Of a stretch of DNA of 64,000 nt, positions 11,440-23,087 are shown in pieces. A model generated the notes under the pieces. The model ran no database searches. It was not told where the DNA came from and saw only the letters and a program-made list of their open reading frames with translations. Location of the stretch: contig JAAEAF010014393.1 in NCBI GenBank assembly GCA_011037195.1, positions 62,001 to 126,000 on the forward strand, given 5' to 3'. Every line of letters starts with the position of its first letter. The stretch's first letter is position 1. The position numbers and the translations under genes are program-made. The DNA is from Triatoma infestans (Eukaryota > Arthropoda > Insecta > Hemiptera > Reduviidae).

Positions 11440-12560
11440 AAGAAATCAGGAAGAGGTAGTGGATCAGGAGAAGATTTTATGAGAAATAACTACATTTTGG
11501 AAGAAGAAATAGAAGACGTCATTAAAATATTAGAAGAAGGAAAATCTGCAGGTCAAGAATGGTTATGGAGCGAAGAAATAATAGCAGGAAGTTCAACGAC
11601 GAACAAGATATTACAGAAACTGTTTAATGCTAGTCTAAAAAAATAAACAAATACCGGGAATCTGAAATCTAAACTAATACTGCTATTTCAGAAAAAAAGA
11701 TCGATTACATACAGAAATCACCGACCAATAAAACTTCTATCAACCATTTACAAAGTATTCATGTTATTAATACAAGAAGAATTGGCAAAACATTAGAATT
11801 GACAATAATAAAAGTCGAAAGGCTTCAAAAGAAACTTTTCTACCCTAGTTAATACATTCACCATCCAATAGATTTTACAGAGAGCTAATGTATATAATTC
11901 CCATACAGATTGGATATTAATCTAAATTGGGATAAAGCTTTCGATAGCATATATATGGAAATAATTTTAAATACATTAGAGAATTCTGGAATTAGAAAAC
12001 CATATTTGGATTTATTTAATTTGCCTTATAAGAATCCAAATTAAAATATCAACTGGATAATCTATCACAAGTCATCAGAGGAGTCAGTCAAAGCTATCTA
12101 TCAGCCAAGATTTTTAATGCCGTATTAGGATATGTTTTTGGCAAGCTATATTGGAAAGGTGAAAAATCTAAGGAGACTAAAAATTAAGGGAGAATGACTA
12201 AACAATTTAATTGGCAAACATTTAGCAGAATGAAAGAAATGACAAATGACTTGTCAGAACAGAGAAAAATCTGGTTTTGTAAATCAACTTGAAAAAAGTA
12301 ACATATTTATATTATTAGCGATTACGAGGAAACTATTAAAAACCAATAATAAAGAGATAGAAAAGGTCGACGACATCATTTATCTGGGATAGAAAATAAC
12401 GAGAAAATGGACAGGAAGAAGAGGTACCGAGAAGAATCATCTTGAGTTAGAAAGCGTTAAATAAATAAAAATCTAAGATAGCCATTGAGAGGAAAAAAGA
12501 ATTAATTAATGGAATATGTGTATCCTAAAAATTTCAATATACGAAATGGAAACTTGATCA
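11440..12560 (+). pseudogene. degraded RTE-like reverse transcriptase
   Basis: Many stops and shifts interrupt the frame, but family landmarks remain in order on the plus strand: LEEGKSAGQEW (fingers), HRPIKLLSTIYKV near 11,725 (the NYRPI-LLS-YK motif) and NWDKAFDSIYM near 11,927 (motif A with its aspartate). A helix follows. Near 12,370 a YLG-like segment lies after ETIKNQ. This is an old remnant. The endonuclease fragment at 9,480-9,765 is likely its upstream part. Confidence 0.65.
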
Positions 12561-13179
12561 TTTACCAGCCAAATTATATGGAAAATAAGAAAAGGGCAAT
12601 ATGACCAAAATAGTAATTGTGATATCACCAGAAAAGATGGGAAAACGAAAGTATGGATTAAAAACAAAGTCAAGGCAAGAAGATATTGGAAAAATTATGG
12701 TGAAACTGGGCAGGATATTTAGTAATGACAACAGATGGAGCAAGAAAATTTTATAAATAGCATCCGAAGAATATGAAGAAAAATCGATGGAAGCCAACAT
12801 GGAATAAATTGGATTATGAATTTAACTAAGTTTGTGGTGGAGCACTTTAGGCACGCATCACACGGGTTCAGATTAAAGTGTTCAAAAATGGAAAAGTTTA
12901 ATAAAGTTGCTCTTTATTTATGTAAAGAATAATATAAATAAAATAAATAAATAGTAAAAAAAACAAAAAAAAACAAATTTAATAAATATACAGAGAAATT
13001 TCAAATATAAAATCTCGAAAAACGTGATTAATATAGAGAAAGTAAAAATGTTTGAACAATATAATTTAATAAACATGTTATAATAGTGATACTGAATATC
13101 GAAATTTTATTATATTTTAATTTTGCACTACAAAAACTTGGGGGCAGGAACCTGCAACCCTAAATATAAGGGGGAAAAA
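12561..13179. other. AT-rich, no gene seen
   Basis: Probably eroded retrotransposon 3' sequence, with A-rich runs near 12,955. No motif recognised. Confidence 0.35.
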
Positions 13180-13550
13180 AAAAACTTAACTGATTTGTAG
13201 GGTACGCCAAACTATACGTACCGAATCAAGCAGGACCGATTTTTGAGCTTCGGCTGTCAGGTGTTTAGGTAGACCTAGTCTACTAATAGCTTCAGCCGTT
13301 GTTTTTGGGACAAGTCCATCTACTGATATAATCACCGGATATATCGCGGCCATCTCCAAGTTATATATTTCTTTTAATTCGAAGGAGAGGTCTTGATATT
13401 TCCTTAGTTTTTCCCCTCTTGCCTTCAGAACATTTTCGTCAGTAGGGATGGCTACATCGATAATACTAGCCGTTTTATTCTCTTGGTCCATTACTAATAT
13501 ATCCGGCTTATTATGGACTACTGTTCGGTCCGTATATATCTGTGTTATTA
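13180..13550 (-). pseudogene. C-terminal domain of a non-LTR retrotransposon
   Basis: A 101-residue open stretch, extended upstream to about 13,545, reads DRTVVHNKPDILVMDQEN, then an ASIIDVAIPTDENV block and KYQDLSFELKEIYNLE. It closes with VLLDSVRIVWRTLQ. This conserved block follows the reverse transcriptase in many invertebrate non-LTR elements. I associate it with R2/R4-like groups, with low certainty about which. No polymerase core is present. The reading frame is unusually intact for a fragment here. Confidence 0.65.
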
Positions 13551-13745
13551 TTATTATTATTATTATTATTAAAATGTAGTTTTATATTTCTTTATATTAT
13601 TTTTCTTTTTCTTCATTTAATTACTATTTTAGAAGTAACATATTAATTAATAATATTATATAAACTGAACTCAACCCTTTGTGGGGTGCCACAGCATTCA
13701 GCTGGTTTGCCGCATAATTTATATTATTATTATTATTATTATATT
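13540..13745 (+). repeat. two (ATT)n microsatellites
   Basis: Trinucleotide ATT/TTA runs at about 13,545-13,570 and 13,724-13,742. Between them lies a short GC-richer segment, TTTGTGGGGTGCCAC, and a similar CTGTGGGGTGCCGAAGG occurs at 36,661. Confidence 0.85.
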
Positions 13746-14569
13746 ATATATAATATAAATAGTGTTTTGTGTAGCAATAAATGGTAACAAATAAAGAAAA
13801 ACAAATACCTAATTGTCACATCATCACTTTTTTTTTCTTTTTAAACATTTTTTACAAGTAAATTATACTTTTTTGATGGTTTTTGTGGGAGCAGCAATAT
13901 TAGCTTTCCTCTAAATTCGACTTCACTACTTTCTGAAGTAGGGTTCTTCCACGTACATAAAATATTAAGGTGAATTTAGTGGCATTCCTAGAATACAAAA
14001 TTTAAAGAAAGTCGATCATTGAGTAAATTGTAATTTTACTGAACAGGTTACTGTGTTGGGGGGGGGGGATATAAACGTATCACATTTATCTGAAAAAATA
14101 GATTTCAGGATGAACTGAGGAATCTATGAAGGATATCAAAATTTAAGTTTGTTCAATGTAAAAACATTAATGTTCCACTGCAATGGATGTATGCCACCAA
14201 CTTGTACCTCTTAACTACCTCCACACTTATGTTAATGCAACTGGTAAATATATATTTTATTTTTTTTTTACTAGTGGTAAAATATTCAGACATTTCAATC
14301 TCGCACACTACGGACTATCTTTTCATGTTCTTTCTACGTTACAAACGAAACAATACATAAAGACACAAACACTGAAACAGTACAACAAGCAGCACATCGA
14401 CTGTACCACTAAGTATCATGTCAAACTGAACGGTCATACATAAATCTTCTCATCAACAATTTACAAACAACTCTAGTTCCAGAAAGAAGACTAAAACGGA
14501 GATGGCCACAAGACTTGTTACATCCACCGTAGACAAACTTGATATTGACTGACAAAACTCACTAAACGA
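13746..14569. other. no gene recognised
   Basis: AT-rich. It includes a G9 run near 14,060. A patch at 14,180-14,440 is open for 86 codons but resembles nothing known and shows no coding motif. Confidence 0.35.
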
Positions 14570-15495
14570 CATTATGAACTAGCATTATTACATTTCACAC
14601 CCATGCCAGCTAGTGAGGTATCTCTGGCTATATTAAATGATCATGGAAATCATAACTCCATGGCTGATTTGATTAGGTCAAAATTAAAAAGGTTGAGAAT
14701 GGAATTGGACTGGATTATAAATCTGGAATGAGTCAAGGCCCATGCTGGCAATGAAGGTAATGAAGTAGCAGATAGTTTAGCTAAAGAAGCGGCTTTAGAC
14801 CCTGACCTGACCATCTGCTATTCAAAGATATCTCTTAGTTATGTGAAGAGAGAGGCTGCAAAGAAAAGTCAAGAAATGTGGGAAATGAGTGCCCAAAATA
14901 CTTGCAAGGCGAAGTAACTAAAAGTTTCTTCCCAACAGTTGCTTTGAGGAACAAGATCGAATTGCAGCACTCTCACAAACTAACTATGGCACTTACCGGT
15001 CATGGGAAAAATAAATCATATTTATTTAGATTTAAAATAATAAACAGTCCTGGATGTGTTTGTAATATAGTTTGGTTGCCCAAACTTGGCACCATATAAT
15101 TTTCTGCTGCCCATTTTTTGAGGCAAGTAGAGCGGAATTGATAAAGGAGGTGATTCAGGAAGGAGAAGGATGGCCAGCAGCTCCGAGTTTGTTAATTTCA
15201 AAAATTCAATAAACAGTTCATGGTGTTTATCAACAAAATTGACCTAAATTTATCATAAATTCTTTGCTAGTTCTTTGCATTATTATATCTTAGTTTTTCT
15301 TATTCTTAATTTAATTGTTTCATATCTATTTTATGTAATCAACTTCAAATTGCTATTGTCTTTACATTAAATAATAATTAGAAGGATAATGATAAACATT
15401 CATGTTAAATTAATATTTTGAATATAATGTTAAATGCTTGTAATCATGCTGAGGCAGAATAATAAACTCCTCAGCTGCAGGGCTACTGGAGCTGG
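14570..15495 (+). pseudogene. RNase H-bearing non-LTR retrotransposon 3' end
   Basis: The RNase H C-terminal part is clear at 14,725-14,810: VKAHAGNEGNEVADSLAKEA. A basic segment follows, then (after a shift near 14,885) TKSFFPTVALRNKI and ALTGHGKNKSYL. A cysteine pair precedes a frameshifted IFCCPFFEASRAEL. This order, RNase H, then a GHG element, then Cys motif, is that of R1/I-like elements. The 3' end is an untranslated stretch with a CTCAGCTGCAGGGC patch and a poly-A tail near 15,498. Several frameshifts make it inactive. Confidence 0.75.
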
Positions 15496-15584
15496 GGAAA
15501 AAAAAAAACCATGCCAGCATTTCATAAACACTTCATAAACAATCACTAAAACAGGGCTATCATTCGATTGTTGTACACGTCATT

Positions 15585-16475
15585 TCATTATCTTCACAGC
15601 AATACAGCATTAATGAGTTATTGTTGAATGAAAAGAAAACGCAAAGTATGACGTTTAGTCTAATTGAGAAAAAGACAGAAGATACTACAAGATTTCTAGG
15701 CGTTACATTAGATTGTAGACTTAGCTGGAAATGTCATGTACAAACCTTGAGTAACCAGTTATCACAAACCATTTTCTTATTGAGAAAACTGCGTGAAGAG
15801 GTTCCAATAGAGATTATAAAGACTGCCTATTATGGTCTATTCCATTCTAGAATGGCATATGGTATTGAACTATGGGGAGGTACCTCCGATGCTTATATTA
15901 TTTTCAGACTTCAAAAGAAAGCTATTAGAGCAATAATGAAGAAAAATGCTCGAGAAAGCTGTAGGCCTTTCTTTCGAGAGTTACGTATAATGACATTACC
16001 CTCGGTTTTCATTTTCAAACATTCACTAAAAAAGAAAAAAGACATGTTATTAGATGTTAGAGGTGATAAACATACTCATAATTTACGTAATAAAGAGGAT
16101 TTATGCGTACCTTATAAGAGACTTGTGATGTCTGACTTCCATTCCAGTGTTATATCGACGAAAATATTTAACAAAAATCCTTCAAGAATTAGACAGTTAA
16201 GTGAGAAACACTTCAAGCAATCGGTTAGCGAATTTTTAATAAAAAATTGCTTTTATGATATTAAAGATTTCTTGAACACAAAGTGGAATGATGAACAATT
16301 TCATGTGATGTGAAGTGGACTGAATGTATTAAGTTTGTTTTTATGATAATTAGTGTAAAGTTCATTTTATTCTTGTAATTGGAATTTGTTATTTTGTTGA
16401 CATTATATTGACGAGCCTTTTATATTATAAAAATGTATCCAGGCAAATAAATAAATAAATAAAAATAAAAAATAA
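15585..16475 (+). pseudogene. CR1-like reverse transcriptase C-terminal half
   Basis: One open frame of about 240 residues with no internal stop. It begins in the polymerase near NELLLNEKKTQSMTF, continues with FLGVTLDCRLSWKCHVQ (the conserved segment after motif D), then AYYGLFHSRMAYGIELWGG, LQKKAIRAIM, and CRPFFRELRIMTLPSVFIF. The catalytic FADD region lies upstream and is missing, so the copy is 5'-truncated near 15,590. The 3' end is TGTATCCAGGCAAATAAATA with (AAAT)n. A relative lies at 44,640-45,310 on the other strand. The clean frame suggests a fairly recent insertion. Confidence 0.8.
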
Positions 16476-16659
16476 ATTACAGGCAAAATCACTTTGTATT
16501 GGAACCGTATTACAATTAAAATTTAAAAAAAAAAACTACTTATTAAATAAAGTAAATTAAAGTAATGCATATTTTTGGCTTTTCGGTATCATGGACGGAG
16601 GCGTATAGCAAAAATTCAATATATAGTACTCATATTAATAAATAAATAAAAAATCTAGT

Positions 16660-17660
16660 GTAAAACACTCACACAGTTAGTGTAAAACTCTCTCTTACAG
16701 TTTTAAAAATTGTGTTTTAAAAATTTTATAGTTATTACACTAAATTTAATGAATTTCGTTGGTATTATTATGGAGAAAATAGCAAAAACTGAAAAAAAAA
16801 TGTTCCGTAAAAGTGCACTTTCAGTTTACTAATTTTCTTGAAATTCGGAATTTTGGCCACCTATTAATTTCTAATTAATTTTGTTTAGATTGTAGCATTG
16901 TATAATCAACTATGACACGTAGCACATTAGAGAAAACATAACCCACACATCCCACAAAAGCCACCTTAATGACTTTACCAGGGGAAATGTTCGAAATAAA
17001 AGCTCTTTATATGTGTAGTTTTACTGTCATAGTTTAATGAAAATCGTTGGAACCGATTTCGGAAAAACACCAGAAAACTGAAAAATACATTTTAGTAAAA
17101 ACGCACTTCCGGTCATTCGATTTTTTTGTTTTTCAAACTCGTGATTTCAACAACACATTTAATTCTAATTAATATTATTTAGATGATAGAATTGTATAGT
17201 AAACTGAAATAGCATTTTAGAGGACAATTTAAAGTGCATTTTATGTCTCTACCGCTTCCACTAAAAGTCCCTTAAATGAATTTTCCCAGAGAAATGTTTT
17301 AAATAAAAGCTGTAGATTTTTATGTGTGTTGTTGATATATCAAGTTTAAAGAAAATCGCCATTTTTGATAAAATCGCAAGAAAGTCAAAAAAAATCATTC
17401 AATAAAATGGTACTTCCGGTTGAGCAATTTTGATAGATAACGTTCAGTCGCATCCCATGGTAATACCTAAACGGAATATCAAGTTTGAACTTTCTGCGAT
17501 TCTTCGTTTTTTTTTTTTTTAGCTATTCTGTTCGCGTACACCACACACACACACACACACACACACCATTTTCTAAAAAACACTTTTTTGTACTTCATTA
17601 GACCTCAAAACGGATACTTCCGTTGAAAACTCGAATCTAAAATTTAGTGGGTGTAAAAAA
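16660..17660 (-). repeat. TA955 repeat, near full-length copy
   Basis: Opens with the repeat's end in reverse (CACTCACACAG, then CTCTCTCTTAC) and includes two inverted copies of the fingerprint AAAGAAAATCG, the (CA)n tract at 17,540-17,566 and the TTCCGTTGAAAACTCGA end. Confidence 0.8.
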
Positions 17661-18295
17661 AAGTAAAAAAATCCATGACCAAGATTGTGAATCGAACCAC
17701 AATACACCTCAGCTTGGCATTCTGCTTCTCTAACTACTCCATATACGAATATTTTTGCGTCATTTTCTTCTGATTATGTGATTTTAATAATATGCATAGG
17801 TCTGGTGAATGGAATGTTAAAAGATGAAAATGTAAATATTACTATGTATATACTCGTATCTATAGGGGCACAAGTGAACTGTAATACACATGTAATGAAA
17901 ATAGAAAAGTTGTATAAAAGATTTAAGGTTGGCGTTGGAGGTTAATAGTGAGGTGGTCGCTTTAAGTACTAAAGTACGAGCAGATTCACACATACAGATG
18001 GAAGAAAGGAAATGTTGGCGAACTCGGTAAGACATCTTGTTCTACTTACTTTCAGCAGTATCACTCTCTTTACAGTACTATGTGTATTGTACAGTGTGTG
18101 ACAGTAGTTGTAGTTAGTAAGTAGAGTAGTGCTGAAGTTGACAGGCTTGGCTCAAAGTAACAAGTCCCCAACACTTTACAACATACTACCACTACATCCT
18201 ACTATCCCCAGCACTAACCATACCAAACCTTTTTCTACCACTACAAAACTACTTATATAACATACTTGTAACGTCTGTCAGTCAGTAGTTTTTAA
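17661..18295. other. no gene recognised
   Basis: No coding motif. The part from 18,060 is unusually rich in ACTACTA-type pyrimidine/purine steps and leads directly into the 18,296 repeat. Confidence 0.35.
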
Positions 18296-19143
18296 CTCAC
18301 AGTCGCATCAACTTTTCCTACCAAACATACAGACCAAACATATTCTATTTCTTATCTACTAGTGCTATTCTATTACATATTGTGTTTATCAAAAGTTACA
18401 ATTTTTTATTTTATTTTATTTTTTGAGTTATATCTTTTACACAGTAGTCAACAAGAGAGCGAGGAGACATAAAGTGCACTTAAATTATAGCATTTTACTT
18501 TTTCTTTTCTGTTTTGCATCTCAAGATATAACAGATGTTGTAGCCATTAATTATAAAAGTATTTTTTTTACTATTTCAAACTGAGTGAAATGTTTAAAAT
18601 GAAAAACAAACGTAATTAATTTGAGTAACCATTGAAATTGAGGAATATCGAGTGTTCAGCGGAAGTACCTTTTGTGATCCCCTGATTTAAAAAAAAAGTG
18701 GTATTTAGAAAATGGTGTCTCCCTCTGTGTGAATGTGTGTGTGTGTGTGTGTGTTTTTACTGAATATCAACAGCATAGCTCAAAAACAGAAACAAAATCA
18801 CAGAAAGTTCAAACTTATATTCCGTTTAGGTATCACAATGAGATCACACATTAAGTTGTCTGGTCAAAATTACTCAACCAGATTGAGTGAGTCTGGAGAC
18901 TTTACTGAATCGATTTTTTCTTCACTTTTTTTTTGCTATTTTTTCAAAAATGGCTCTTATACATTTTCTTTAAACGAGTTACAATAATCACACATATTAA
19001 GAGTTATAATTTTTATTTGAAACATTTCTATGGGAAAATTCATTAAAAAACGGTTTTTTGGGGGAGAGGTGAGGTGAGGTGTTTTCCTATTAAATGTTAT
19101 TTCAGTTTATTAATACAAATCTATAAGCCAGATAATATTATTA

Positions 19144-19377
19144 GGGGAGGGATTAGCTAAGTGGTTGGCGCGTTGGACTCCCATGCGGATATCCCGGGTT
19201 CGATTCCAGTGCTACGCTTAGAATTTTTTTCTTCCTAGGAGCCTCTACAGCTCACTATTTCGGTGATGGACCGTGTTGTCTGTAGCGAGAGAACACTGTC
19301 CGGAGGCCGGTAGTGCACTGAGAAGGCTCCGGGCGCTAATGACCATAGATATTGACGCACCTTAAATTAAAAACAAA
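19144..19377 (+). mobile_element. tRNA-headed SINE, tail type 1
   Basis: Well-kept head: GGGATTAGCTAAGTGGTTGG (A box) and CCCGGGTTCGATTCCAG (B box). The common body follows, ending GACCATAGATATTGACGCAC plus an A-rich tail. It is inserted into TA955. Confidence 0.9.
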
Positions 19378-19392
19378 AACTAAATAATATTA

Positions 19393-19772
19393 TCAGAGAT
19401 ATTTTCCGTGGTAGGCTGGCTCCATTTTGTGGTCATCGACCGGTTTCGGGCTTTCGCCCATCTTCAGGATAGTTTGTCAGAGAGTGTGATAACACAGATT
19501 TGCACAGAGCAAATTCCGTTTATATACAGTGCATGTACTGCGTGTAAAATAGTAGTAATATACAGTATGTAATGTGTAGTGTGTGCGTAATACTGTTTAT
19601 ACAGTGCATAAACTGAATTTGCTCTGGGCAAGTCTGTGTTATCACATTGTCTGACGAACGCATCCTGAAGATGGGCGAACGCCCGAAACCGGTCGATGAC
19701 CACAAAATGAAGCAGGCTACCACGGAAAATGTCTCTGATACTTTCCAGTTCTGCGCAACCAACCATCACAGC
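19393..19772. mobile_element. Penelope-like fold-back element
   Basis: Two inverted arms (19,393-19,520 and about 19,600-19,772) meet around a unique centre. The element is flanked by the 15-bp direct repeat AACTAAATAATATTA (19,378-19,392 and 19,773-19,787). The left end is cut at TCAGAGATATT, while the right end continues to CAACCATCACAG, so the ends are asymmetric in the same way as in the other copies. Inverted pseudo-LTRs with variable 10-15 bp target duplications fit Penelope-like retroelements. The repeat carries no reverse transcriptase here. Confidence 0.75.
19661..19698 (+). ncRNA. hammerhead-ribozyme-like motif
   Basis: Read in RNA sense: CATC (stem I, 5' strand); CTGAAGA (matches the CUGANGA core); one extra T; GGGC-GAAC-GCCC (stem II with tetraloop); GAAA (core); CC/GG plus TC (a tiny stem III and the cleavage-site position); GATG (stem I, 3' strand, pairing with CATC). 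All core elements are in order. The extra base before stem II departs from the textbook fold, so activity is unproven. The motif recurs in the other fold-back copies. Confidence 0.5.
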
Positions 19773-20180
19773 AACTAAATAATATTAATTAGAATTAAAT
19801 ATGTTGATAAAATTCGGAGTTTGAAAAAAATTCGTTTGACTGAAATTATTTTGATTTTTCTACGATTATATCCACAAAAAAACACCGACAGTTTCATTTC
19901 AACATTTTTTTGATAACTAATTTTGTGAATACAGAGACTGATCATCACTTTTGTGGGGAACTTTTTATCTGAGAAAGTTCATTAAATGAAGTTTTGCGGA
20001 GGGAGATTGTATGGTTTTTTTTCACCAAATAGTGTCATTTTATTAAGTGCAGACTCTCCAGTAGATATAAAATTGATTACAAGCGAACATTTAGAAAAAT
20101 TGATAAGTTTAAAGAAAATTTGTCACTTAAATCTGTGTAAACTGTAGTAAGAGAAAATTGTGTGAGTGTTTCACGTCAGA

Positions 20181-20800
20181 TTTTTCTTTTTTTACGTTTC
20201 AGAAGTTAAAAATTTCAATAACCATTAATATTAAACAACATTGCGATTTTTATTTAAAACAATTATTATTGTTTCTTGTAATTCTTATAATATTATATAA
20301 CTGTTTCTTATAGATCTTGTAATGAGGAGAAAAGGTGCCAAAGTGATCCAAAATACGTTTGATTTATCTAAATAATTAACTAAGAATGACAAACTTGGAA
20401 AAAATGTAAAAATCTTATGAGGACTGGGAAAAATTAGCTGGATATAATGGATGTGAAAAGGGGAAAGAAATTAGAGAGAACGGGTTATAAGATGAAATAA
20501 ACTAGAATATATTATACTGAACACTATATAATGAAATGAACTTGCAAACTGCAAGGACTTTACAAGTATATAGAAGTTAGATAGCGAGAGATAAAGACTG
20601 AATGATGAGAAAGGTAGTAGAAGGTTGCTGACTCGTTGTTAACTGGTCGTAAACTGTGGTAAAATCTGTCCCCTTGTAATGATTATATGCATGCACAATC
20701 TCCCACCCTAGTCTATCCTAGATAGCAGGTAACTAGATTGTTAATTTTGCTCTTCGGATCCTATTATACTGTGAGATACCCACTATTATAATTATTTGTC
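20181..20800. other. no gene recognised
   Basis: AT-rich and without coding motifs. Confidence 0.35.
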
Positions 20801-20870
20801 TGTATGGGGAGGGATCAAACTCCACGCTATCCAAAGCCCCACTGGGCCTCTATAGCTGTCCAAAGAAAAA
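20801..20870 (-). repeat. SINE tail type 3 fragment
   Basis: GGGGAGGGATCAAACTCCA and CCAAAGCCCCACTGGGCC closely resemble the 3' end of the minus-strand SINE at 61,254-61,330. Only the tail is present. Confidence 0.65.
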
Positions 20871-20879
20871 CAACAACAA

Positions 20880-21560
20880 ACCGGGTCTAGAACAAATATC
20901 CAGACCTGGATCCAATCCATCTAAGATTCACCGCAGACAGAACAAATCGAACAATAACCTTAAGGGAAATAGCCTAAGCTCTTCCATAGACATCCTGTTC
21001 CGACCAAAGGTTCTGAACCTAATTACCTCACAACCCAGGCCATAAGATGGATGGGTTTTTCCTCCTCTGTCTCACATCTACAAAATGGATCCGGCATGAG
21101 CCCCGTGACGTAGAGATGTCACCTTAAACCACAATGTCCAGTAAGGAATCCAACCTGAGAAAGCTTCGTGAAAGACACAGCAACGTCTCATTAATGGCCC
21201 TGTCCGGACCCCCGATGAGCATTTTGGACTGCCAACAACCAACTGTGCTCATCCGTAAGGATGAATGCTGTGAAGCTGTCCATGACTGGAAGCCTGACAG
21301 AAATGTGCCCAGAAGCCAATAGCAGGCTTGGGACCAATGAAATGAAAAGAGGTGCCTAATTTGACAAACCTATCCATCTTCTCATTCCCGAAAATTCCCA
21401 TGTGACCTGGCACACAGACTAGAAGCATATTCTTCAGAGAAGAAAGCTCTTCCAGTCTTTTAGAACATTCCAACACCAACTTGGAAGTGAAGACATATGA
21501 ACTCAGCGCCTTCAGCGCAGCTTGGCTGTCCAAGCAGATACAAACACCTTATAAGTTTGT
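20880..21560 (-). pseudogene. RNase H-bearing non-LTR retrotransposon fragment
   Basis: From 21,533 downwards the minus strand reads DSQAALKALSSYVF (acidic active-site segment of RNase H) and CVPGHMGIFGNEKMD (the histidine-aspartate segment). After a frameshift it continues into a degraded C-terminus that includes LKVTSLRHGAHAGSIL and CETEEEKPIHL, the zinc-knuckle region. Reverse transcriptase is missing. It is a relative, not a close copy, of the elements at 10,190 and 57,611. Confidence 0.75.
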
Positions 21561-22617
21561 GTTACGTACCCTCTCATCCAAGATATAACAAGAATAGCAT
21601 AAACAAGATACATACTAGAAATGGTGAGCAAGCCAACGATAAATTTTTATAAAAAAAAAAAAATTATCCAGACGAAACTGGACTAACAATGTAAGACATC
21701 AAGAACATAGTGATGGAAGAATAATGTTTGTTTCTTAATTAGAAGGATAAATGGTCTGCAATTGAAGGAAGGTCTTGAAACTACACTTTCATGGATGGAT
21801 ATTTCCTGGATAAATTATATTTGAGTTTTACAAAAGCTTCATTAAAAAAGTTTATATTATTATAAGATTAGCCATTAAAGAAAGAATGCCATTTACATCA
21901 ATAATATCATCATCATCATCACCATACGAAATTATCAAATCCTTTTATTATATCTGTTGTCTAGATTATGTGTGTGACTTGTAACTTGTAATGTTTCTTT
22001 ATGTCTTAGAGAGAGAGACTGTCATGACTATGTCAATACAATGACACTGCTAATATCAAAATTAATAGGAAGTAAGTTGTCTTAAGTTTCTTGTCACATT
22101 TATCATTTCTATTCTGACTTCATTCTATTTGATTATGATGGAAATGCACAGTACAGTCATATCTAAATTACGTTTTGTTTCTTAATTTAGCTTCTTTATT
22201 TTTAATGATCTCAATAAATGATTTTTTTTTTTTAATTTTTAAAAAGAAACTTATATTCTCGGAAGCTAATATTCAAATTTAATCTATAAGAAAAAAGGTT
22301 CATCAAACTCTTTAACTTATATGAAATTTACTATGAGGTATAAAATTGTTAGATGATTTAAAATAAGAAATTAACCCTTTTATGCAAAAAATATTATAAA
22401 ATGACATAGTAATTACAGTTAGATGCACATCATATGACATTCGTGGCCGCGATAGAACGGCAAATGTTGACAGCATGAAGTCATTGCGAAGAAAAAATTC
22501 ACATGTGTTTATTTCAACTATGGAAACTCACATGTGTGAGCAGCTATGGAATCTACAAATTAGCCATATTTTATACTTAGTGTTTCTAAAAATCAGCATG
22601 TATAATATAGTGCGCTA
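21561..22617. other. no gene recognised
   Basis: AT-rich. It holds a short (ATC)n run at 21,903-21,918 and nothing else I can name. Confidence 0.35.
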
Positions 22618-22665
22618 CTCGCCCGCAAGAGGTATCTGTTGCATACAGTTACTTGGGAAGTAGCG
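22618..22665 (+). repeat. orphan composite-SINE head fragment
   Basis: TCGCCCGCAAGAGGTATCTG and GCATACAGTTACTTGG match the module upstream of the SINEs at 29,838 and 53,835. Confidence 0.7.
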
Positions 22666-22734
22666 AACTGTGATGTGATGGCAAGAAGAAGAAAGAAGAT
22701 ATAATTTTTAAATAAATCTAAAAATTATAACTAG

Positions 22735-22985
22735 TGGTTGGAAAATGGAAAAGGATCCAGCCAGCCGCTATCTGCAGGTCAAGAACCGCGGCAAAACCCT
22801 TTCAAACAGGGGTCAATATACAGTCAAGAGAACCGCCGCAAAACCCTTTTTGTATTTCCTTCATACAAGGGTCAATGTACACTCAAGAGGCCACCTGGCC
22901 ACCATCTGTTAACAAAGCGTCGCCACCCCGGCCAAAACAGCCTTTGTTAACTAACGACCTCCCCTAGGGTCAATGTACTACGAGA
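22735..22985 (+). repeat. degenerate tandem repeat, GC-richer
   Basis: Two imperfect units, each AACCGC-GCAAAACCCTTT followed by GGGTCAATRTACA-TCAAG (22,785-22,835 and 22,830-22,885). A partial third has AGGGTCAATGTACTACGAG at 22,968. The 250 bp are far less AT-rich than the flanks. Two overlapping frames are open, but nothing suggests a real protein. Confidence 0.6.
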
Positions 22986-23087
22986 GATGTCTTAGTGTGG
23001 CACGTACTTACATATCAGCCGATGTGTGAGTGATGCAAATATAAACGTCGCCCCACTGGAGTTCCAGACCAGTTAAGTACGAAACGT

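Larger units (their letters stand above)
18296..20180 (+). repeat. TA955 repeat, long variant, interrupted twice
   Basis: 18,296-18,690 matches 23,088-23,470 in reverse. 18,690-19,135 is the TA955 body with a (TG)n tract at 18,736-18,753. The body resumes at 19,788 and runs to its end GTAAGAGAAAATTGTGTGAG (20,149-20,168). Between lie a SINE and a fold-back element, each inserted in the same AATAATATTA-like sequence. Confidence 0.8.

Noticed and set aside
19464..19769. open frame of about 100 codons, also seen at 55,874-56,059
   Set aside because: It is the translation of the fold-back arm itself and recurs wherever the arm does. No independent coding evidence.
22734..22967. proline/arginine-rich small protein
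   Set aside because: Two overlapping frames are open because the region is GC-richer and tandemly repeated. Neither has conserved features.
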